NCBI GenBank assembly: GCA_039923455.1
Contig: JBDTCS010000148.1
Span: 1 to 27,456, forward strand
Direction of reading: 5' to 3'
Source: JBDTCS01 sp039923455
GTDB taxonomy: Bacteria > Bacteroidota > Ignavibacteria > Palsa-1295
DNA length: 27,456 nt
Translations under genes and position numbers: made by a program
Notes under the pieces: model-generated
Databases searched by the model: none
Told to the model about the DNA's origin: nothing
Seen by the model: only the letters and a program-made list of their open reading frames with translations
Shown here: in pieces, positions 23,360 to 27,456 of the stretch
Layout: each line of letters begins with the position of its first letter
Numbering within the stretch: the stretch's first letter is position 1

Positions 23360-24382
23360 ATGCTGAATTATATCTGGCTTGGGCTTATCGTGCTCGCGAT
23401 CTGTGTCGCGGTGGGGCGCGATGTGACAGAACTTTCGGAGGACCGTTTTCAAAATGGGAGTGCACTCACACTTGAAGCACGCCCGGGCGATATTGTGATC
23501 GCGGGACCGAATCACTTTACCGGAAAAGTTTTTTTGACAAGAGCAGCGCTCGCAAAACACTATGGCGCCTCTGAGATCAGGGATCTGAAAAAAGATACGC
23601 TGTTCTTTCCGGTCGATATTCTTAGCTCCGAAAAAACTGCGACGACCGCCGCGGTTGCAACCACAACGATCACACTCGGCGATGGCGCACCGCAGATACT
23701 AACCGATCTTGCCGCGGCTTCCGGCGATGCCACAAAACTCGCTGGCAGAACCGTACTCACCTCCGCACCGACACAATCCGTACTCGTATTTCCATTCGTG
23801 CCACAACCGATTTATTTCCGAGTGATGGCAAAGGTTACGAATGAAGGCGTTCTAAAAATTGCCGACACGGCGGTCACACTCGCGCTCGGATTGATCGGCG
23901 TTATGACGCTTTGGCTGGGCGTCATGAAAATAGCCGAAGCTGCGGGGCTCGTGCTATTGCTTGCGAAACTTGTGAAGCCGATCATGATTCGACTCTTTCC
24001 CGAAGTGCCACCCGAGCATCCAGCGATGGGGGCAATGGTGATGAATATGACTGCGAATTTTCTTGGGCTCTCGAATGCGGCAACGCCGATGGGACTCAAA
24101 GCGATGGAAGAGCTGAACAAACTGAATCCCCACGCCGGCACAGCGACTAACGCGATGTGTATGTTCCTCACGATCAACACAACAGCGCTCACGCTCGTAC
24201 CGGCGACCGTGATAGCGATCCGACTCACGCTCGGCTCTCGAGATCCATCGGAGATTATTATGCCGACGTTCCTTGCAACGCTGTTCAGTCTGATCATCGG
24301 TGTGATGTTCACACGCTTCATCGAGCGCTTCTTTCCGATTCCGAAAGATGCTCCGGCGCTCGCTGTGGAAATTCCAGAATAA
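23360..24382 (+). CDS. spmA: Spore maturation protein A-like membrane protein with large insertion
   Basis: SpmA belongs to the nucleoside-recognition (Gate) domain family. In Bacillus it acts with SpmB in spore core dehydration, and homologues are also common in non-sporulating bacteria, where their role is unclear. The N-terminal membrane helix NYIWLGLIVLAICVAVG and the later blocks LGLIGVMTLWLGVMKIAEAA, LFPEVPPEHPAMGAMVMNMT, ANFLGLSNAATPMGLKAMEE and TLVPATVIAIRLTLGSRDP are unmistakable. It is 340 residues, against about 200 in Bacillus. The extra ~130 residues fall right after the first helix and form a mixed extracytoplasmic-looking domain (about 25-150, TLEARPGDIVIAGPNHFTGK). ATG 23360 has no Shine-Dalgarno sequence. 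spmB follows after 21 bases. Confidence 0.92.
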   Translation: MLNYIWLGLIVLAICVAVGRDVTELSEDRFQNGSALTLEARPGDIVIAGPNHFTGKVFLTRAALAKHYGASEIRDLKKDTLFFPVDILSSEKTATTAAVATTTITLGDGAPQILTDLAAASGDATKLAGRTVLTSAPTQSVLVFPFVPQPIYFRVMAKVTNEGVLKIADTAVTLALGLIGVMTLWLGVMKIAEAAGLVLLLAKLVKPIMIRLFPEVPPEHPAMGAMVMNMTANFLGLSNAATPMGLKAMEELNKLNPHAGTATNAMCMFLTINTTALTLVPATVIAIRLTLGSRDPSEIIMPTFLATLFSLIIGVMFTRFIERFFPIPKDAPALAVEIPE

Positions 24383-24403
24383 GCCAAACATCAAGAAAAT
24401 ATT

Positions 24404-24946
24404 ATGGATACATTTCTCGCGATCGTTAAGCTACTCTCGAATCTCGCAATACCCGGCATCATTTTGACTGTTGTTTGTATTGCTGCTTTCAAAAAAGTAA
24501 GAGTGTACGAAGAGTTTGTCGAAGGTGCAAAAGAAGGATTTGGAGTCGCGGTAAAGATCATACCGTACCTTGTCGCGATGCTGGTCGCGATCGGAATGTT
24601 TCGTGCTTCGGGCGCGATGGATATTTTGACCAACGCATTCCAACCGATCACTTCCGCGATAGGCTTCCCGAGCGAGCTCTTGCCACTCGCCGTAATTAGA
24701 AACCTTTCGGGTTCCGGTTCGCTCGGACTGATGACCGACTTGCTCAAGACGAACGGCCCCGATTCCTTCATCGGCAGACTTGCAAGCATTATGATGGGTA
24801 GTCACGAGACAACTTTTTATGTGCTCGCTGTCTATTTTGGCTCCGTTGGTGTGAAGCGCGTCCGCCATGCACCGCTTGCGGGAATCTTTGCAGATCTCGT
24901 TAGTGTAATTGCTAGCGTAATTCTTGTACATTGGCTCTTTAAATAA
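24404..24946 (+). CDS. spmB: Spore maturation protein B-like membrane protein
   Basis: This 180-residue protein is the usual partner of SpmA, with the same nucleoside-recognition fold. It keeps FVEGAKEGFGVAVKIIPYLV, AMLVAIGMFRASGAMD, ELLPLAVIRNLSGSGSLGLM, MGSHETTFYVLAVYFGSVGV and a C-terminal helix DLVSVIASVILVHWLF, so it is full length with four or five membrane spans. The gene starts 21 bases after spmA and is certainly co-transcribed with it. Gram-negative organisms also carry this pair, so its presence does not imply sporulation. Their substrate may be a small solute or nucleoside, which is unproven. Confidence 0.95.
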   Translation: MDTFLAIVKLLSNLAIPGIILTVVCIAAFKKVRVYEEFVEGAKEGFGVAVKIIPYLVAMLVAIGMFRASGAMDILTNAFQPITSAIGFPSELLPLAVIRNLSGSGSLGLMTDLLKTNGPDSFIGRLASIMMGSHETTFYVLAVYFGSVGVKRVRHAPLAGIFADLVSVIASVILVHWLFK

Positions 24947-24970
24947 TCGACGCACCCTTAAGCGGTCTTC

Positions 24971-25152
24971 ATGCGAAGCGTACAAATTTCGATTCTCGCA
25001 ATAATTTCGGTGATACTATTTTTTGGTATTGCCAATGAGAGTTATGCCCAAACACTTGCGGACCGCTTGCATATGTAGAAGCTTCTATTAAGAGGCCCGT
25101 TGGGGAACTTCGGAGCGAGGAACTTCTCAGCGAGACGTTGTCGGTAAATTAA
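24971..25152 (+). pseudogene. Small secreted-protein remnant, apparently frameshifted
   Basis: ATG 24971 opens a 35-codon frame, stop TAG 25076-25078. It encodes a convincing signal peptide, MRSVQISILAIISVILFFG then IANESYAQ, followed by only TLADRLHM. The neighbouring frame then continues without a stop from before 25072 to TAA 25150-25152, reading YVEASIKRPVGELRSEELLS then ETLSVN. That tail contains an in-frame 15-bp tandem duplication (25105-25119 and 25120-25134, two mismatches), giving ELRSE-ELLSE. The second frame ends exactly where a terminator hairpin begins. This fits a small secreted protein broken by a single indel near 25060-25078, or a sequencing error there. A genuine 35-residue peptide is the alternative. 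It lies 24 bases after spmB. No homologue is recognised. Confidence 0.45.
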
Positions 25153-25183
25153 AAGCCGCGAAGGCCTCGTGGCTTCGCGGCTT
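25149..25183 (-). terminator. Rho-independent terminator of the cytochrome gene
   Basis: AAGCCGCGAAG (25153-25163) pairs with CTTCGCGGCTT (25173-25183), and GCC/GGC pairs inside. Read on the minus strand, the stem is followed by TTTTAATTT, so it ends the transcript from the cytochrome gene. Confidence 0.85.
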
Positions 25184-25204
25184 GGATAATCTCTTCGTGC
25201 TGCG

Positions 25205-26092
25205 TTACTTACCCAACTGCTGCTGAATATAAGCGAGCACATCGGCACACTGCTGATCGGTCAGGACGTCTTTGCCATAAAATGGCATCGCTGCACTTCC
25301 GACGCGAAGTGTCTTGGCGGCGAAGTCGATATCCTTCAACGCATCTTTGAGCGAAGGCCCGACTTTCTTTTCGGTCATCGCGTGACAATACTGACACGTT
25401 TTTCCAAAAACGATTTGACCGTTCGTTGCATCGCCCGGCAGTTTGAGGATCGCTTTTGCGGCGGCCTTCGAGGCTACAGGATCCGCGGTCTCGTTGTCGT
25501 TGAAGGCCGGCTTCGCACCCCATTGAATCGTGAGGTTCTTCGTCATGCCGTTCGTGCTCCCGGCGATCGCAGCAAAATATTCGTTGAGTGCATCTGCCTC
25601 ATCCGGCTGTAGGCTCTTTGTATAATCGCCCGCCTCGCTGCGCTCGATGTATAGCGCGGCGCAGAGGCTTGCACCGTAGGCATACTTCTTCAGATCGGCT
25701 CCTTTGAAGATGCCATTCCATGTCGATGTTCTGGACGTGACGCCAACCAGCGTGTGCCCCGGGCGAATGCGTGAATCTTTCGTCGTCGGCTGACCGTCCG
25801 TGTGACACGATGCGCACGAAACTTTCCGTTTGCCGAGTCCGGTATTGTAAAAAAGTTTTTGCCCGACGAGCGCTTTGCCGCTGATCGCAGCAGCCGGAGT
25901 CGCGGCATCTGCTGTCGCGCTCTTCGCACTGTCTTTCGTGCCTGGAGTGTTGGTCTGTAAGGTCGAATCGGTTGCAGCTCCAGGCGTTGTGGCTTCTTTT
26001 TTACAGCCGGGCAACAAGGTGAACGAGACTGCAATAAGCACCGCGCACGCAGCGAGTGTTAGTGATTGTAATACTGTATTCGTGACTTTCAT
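25205..26092 (-). CDS. Diheme cytochrome c lipoprotein
   Basis: This 295-residue periplasmic or outer-membrane lipoprotein carries two c-type haem sites. The lipobox is LLPGC, with Cys30 as the lipidated residue. A Thr/Ala/Ser-rich linker (about residues 33-68) follows. Haem site 1 is CASCH (93-97), and site 2 is CQYCH (233-237) with AAMPFY (Met269) as a likely axial ligand. The first domain (ALVGQKLFYNTGLGKRKVSC) resembles the di-haem SoxA/cytochrome c class, and the second (GQIVFGKTCQYCHAMTEKKVGPSLKD) is a standard class I fold. Candidate roles are electron carriage to an oxidase or to a dehydrogenase. No partner enzyme is adjacent. ATG 26092 is a clean start, and a terminator follows its stop by about 20 bases. 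Confidence 0.92.
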   Translation of the reverse strand: MKVTNTVLQSLTLAACAVLIAVSFTLLPGCKKEATTPGAATDSTLQTNTPGTKDSAKSATADAATPAAAISGKALVGQKLFYNTGLGKRKVSCASCHTDGQPTTKDSRIRPGHTLVGVTSRTSTWNGIFKGADLKKYAYGASLCAALYIERSEAGDYTKSLQPDEADALNEYFAAIAGSTNGMTKNLTIQWGAKPAFNDNETADPVASKAAAKAILKLPGDATNGQIVFGKTCQYCHAMTEKKVGPSLKDALKDIDFAAKTLRVGSAAMPFYGKDVLTDQQCADVLAYIQQQLGK

Positions 26093-26234
26093 GGTAGTTT
26101 AGGGGATATAGAAACGTCAATAATTTCTCTCATTGCGCGACTCGGTATTGAACTGTCGCATAGACTAAGACACGCGAAGTGCCCGTTTTGATCTCAAAGA
26201 TAACCAATAATTCACCGGTTAGTGCTGATTTTTG

Positions 26235-26630
26235 TCAAAGCGCATCCAACGGCTGCCTACCTGCGAAGCCACCTTCGAGTGTGTGCCAAGCTGTGAGTTC
26301 CGACTCGCCTAATCGGAAACAGAGCAAGACCTCCTCGTCATTCTTTCGAAGATGCGGAAAATCGATGAGCACGGAATTCAGATCTTTGATGACGACTCCT
26401 TGCTGCGTCAATTCGTTGATGATCTCGACCAGATGCTCCATCTGCCACGGAAACACTTTCTGACCGTTCGGTCCCATGCCACCAAAATACTGATGCTTGT
26501 AAACATCGTAGCCTCTGCGATCAAGGTCTTGTTTCAACTCCTGTAACTCCAGAAGTCGTGGCATGATCTGATGCAGTTTGGCTTGTGCCTCGGCGAGCGT
26601 GAAATGAATGGAAAATTCTTTCGATGCCAT
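26235..26630 (-). CDS. DUF2203 family protein
   Basis: This 131-residue protein matches DUF2203. Motifs are FTLAEAQAKLHQIMPRLLEL near the N-terminus, GVVIKDLNSVLIDFPHLRKN in the middle and VLLCFRLGESELTAWHTLEG near the C-terminus (family pattern 'G..vkd...GLvDFp....g..v.LCW..ge..i..WH'). The family's molecular function is unknown. The ATG at 26630 lies two bases after the TAG of the proline dehydrogenase gene, so translation is very likely coupled. The frame extends upstream to 26717 in the other gene's territory, but ATG 26630 is the sensible start. An insertion of about 20 residues relative to short members (DLDRRGYDVYKHQYFGGMGP) sits between the first helices and the GVVIKD block. Confidence 0.88.
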   Translation of the reverse strand: MASKEFSIHFTLAEAQAKLHQIMPRLLELQELKQDLDRRGYDVYKHQYFGGMGPNGQKVFPWQMEHLVEIINELTQQGVVIKDLNSVLIDFPHLRKNDEEVLLCFRLGESELTAWHTLEGGFAGRQPLDAL

Positions 26631-26632
26631 GA

Positions 26633-27456
26633 CTAGTTTTTGGTAAACATTGCCTTGAATATATTTCCGGCCATACTTGGATTTTCCTTCAAGCGACGAA
26701 TCGAGTAGCCGTACCAATCGGCACCAAACGGCACGTAGACACGCAAACGGTAACCCTCTTTGATGATTTGATTACGCAGTGATTCACGGACACCAAGCAA
26801 CATCTGGAATTCGTATGTCGTCTTCAGACGATCATATTTTTTGATGAGAATCTTTGCCGCGTCTGTGAGCAGATCGTCGTGCGTTGCGATGCCGACATAC
26901 GCACCACCGGCAAGCAACGTCTCCAAAGCGAGTTTGTAATTCTCTTGAATTTCCTCGCGAGATTGAAACGCGATCTCCGCAGATTCGCGATAGATACCTT
27001 TGCAAATACGAACGTTCGTCGGAGCCTCCAACATCAGCACTTCGATATCACTCACCGTTCGGCGGAGATACGCTTGCAAAACGATTCCGACATTCGAAAA
27101 CTCCTGACGAAACTTGCGATAGAAGTCGATCGTGATCGTGGTATAGGGCGAGTTCTCCATGTCAAAGCGAACGAATATATTTCCATGATCACGGGCGGTC
27201 GTCAGAATTTCACGTACACATTTTTCGCAGTACGCATTATCAAGTCCGAGCCCGAGCGAGGTAAGTTTAATTGAAAGATTGCCATCGAGTTTTTCCCGCT
27301 GGAGTGTTGTAAGTACCTCGCACGCATAGCGTTTGTTCTCTTCGGCTTGCGCGATTGTCGTGATGAACTCACCGAGTACATCGACAGTCGCCATTGCACC
27401 GAGCGCATTCAGATTTCGGACGGTACGAACAGCATCGGCAAGCGTTGAACCTGCTA
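26633..27456 (-). CDS. Proline dehydrogenase (partial, 5' end beyond the window)
   Basis: Proline dehydrogenase oxidises L-proline to pyrroline-5-carboxylate with FAD, the first step of proline catabolism. The frame is open through to the right edge. The visible 274 codons begin GSTLADAVRTVRNLNALGAM and lack the first part of the enzyme. Landmarks are NLSIKLTSLGLGLD, FVRFDMENSPYTTITIDFYR, VLQAYLRR, RICKGIYRE and the C-terminal YVPFGADWYGYSIRRLKENP, which holds the family's R-R-x-x-E-N substrate-binding motif. It appears to be the monofunctional form, since the frame stops (TAG 26633-26635) right after this domain, with no P5C dehydrogenase. The DUF2203 gene starts two bases later. ATG 27394 is internal, not the start. 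Confidence 0.95.
   Translation of the reverse strand, partial: AGSTLADAVRTVRNLNALGAMATVDVLGEFITTIAQAEENKRYACEVLTTLQREKLDGNLSIKLTSLGLGLDNAYCEKCVREILTTARDHGNIFVRFDMENSPYTTITIDFYRKFRQEFSNVGIVLQAYLRRTVSDIEVLMLEAPTNVRICKGIYRESAEIAFQSREEIQENYKLALETLLAGGAYVGIATHDDLLTDAAKILIKKYDRLKTTYEFQMLLGVRESLRNQIIKEGYRLRVYVPFGADWYGYSIRRLKENPSMAGNIFKAMFTKN

Noticed and set aside
23360..24946. spmA-spmB as evidence of endospore formation
   Set aside because: The pair is widespread in non-sporulating Gram-negative bacteria, and no other sporulation gene is in the window.

Overview
The window looks like chromosomal DNA of a Gram-negative bacterium from the Bacteroidota/Chlorobiota (FCB) branch. Three things point there. 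Two secreted proteins end in type IX secretion (T9SS) type A sorting domains (4454-7564 and 16882-18300). An outer-membrane protein joins PD40 repeats, a regulatory-like domain and OmpA (7874-9415). Most genes lack a Shine-Dalgarno (SD) sequence and have A-rich leaders instead. An Ignavibacteria/Kapabacteria-like lineage is my best guess, but no rRNA is present to confirm it. No phage, transposase, CRISPR array, tRNA or rRNA was seen.

Layout. 1-2.5 kb (+): a secreted hypothetical protein, ruvB and an O-methyltransferase, closed by a terminator. 2.6-3.4 kb (+): a small secreted regulatory-domain/OmpA-like protein behind a possible leader peptide, ending at a bidirectional terminator. 3.5-7.6 kb (-): a secreted hypothetical protein and a 1036-residue Asp-box propeller protein that is a T9SS cargo. 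7.9-9.4 kb (+): the PD40-OmpA protein. 9.4-15.7 kb (-): a polytopic glycosyltransferase-like protein, an ECF sigma factor, a LacD-type class I aldolase, ribulose-phosphate 3-epimerase, a thioredoxin-TPR protein and a hypothetical protein. 15.8-18.3 kb (+): an extended SDR epimerase and a second T9SS cargo, followed by a hairpin-rich non-coding stretch. 18.7-23.2 kb (-): a SirB1/transglutaminase-like protein, a long LOG-family protein, NadA and a YgfZ/GcvT-like folate-binding protein. 23.4-24.9 kb (+): spmA-spmB and a small broken secreted ORF. 25.2-27.5 kb (-): a diheme cytochrome c lipoprotein, a DUF2203 protein and a proline dehydrogenase that runs off the right edge.

Functionally this is mostly housekeeping: DNA recombination (RuvB), NAD synthesis (NadA), Fe-S-related folate protein (YgfZ), pentose phosphate and aldolase steps, and proline catabolism. 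Mixed in are envelope and secretion genes. I see no clear multi-gene novel system. The better leads are local: a three-copy 17-bp tandem repeat that supplies the nadA stop codon, a structured rpe leader with no ATG, a hairpin array at 18.38-18.56 kb that may encode a small RNA, a frameshifted small secreted gene after spmB, and long insertions in SpmA and the LOG protein.
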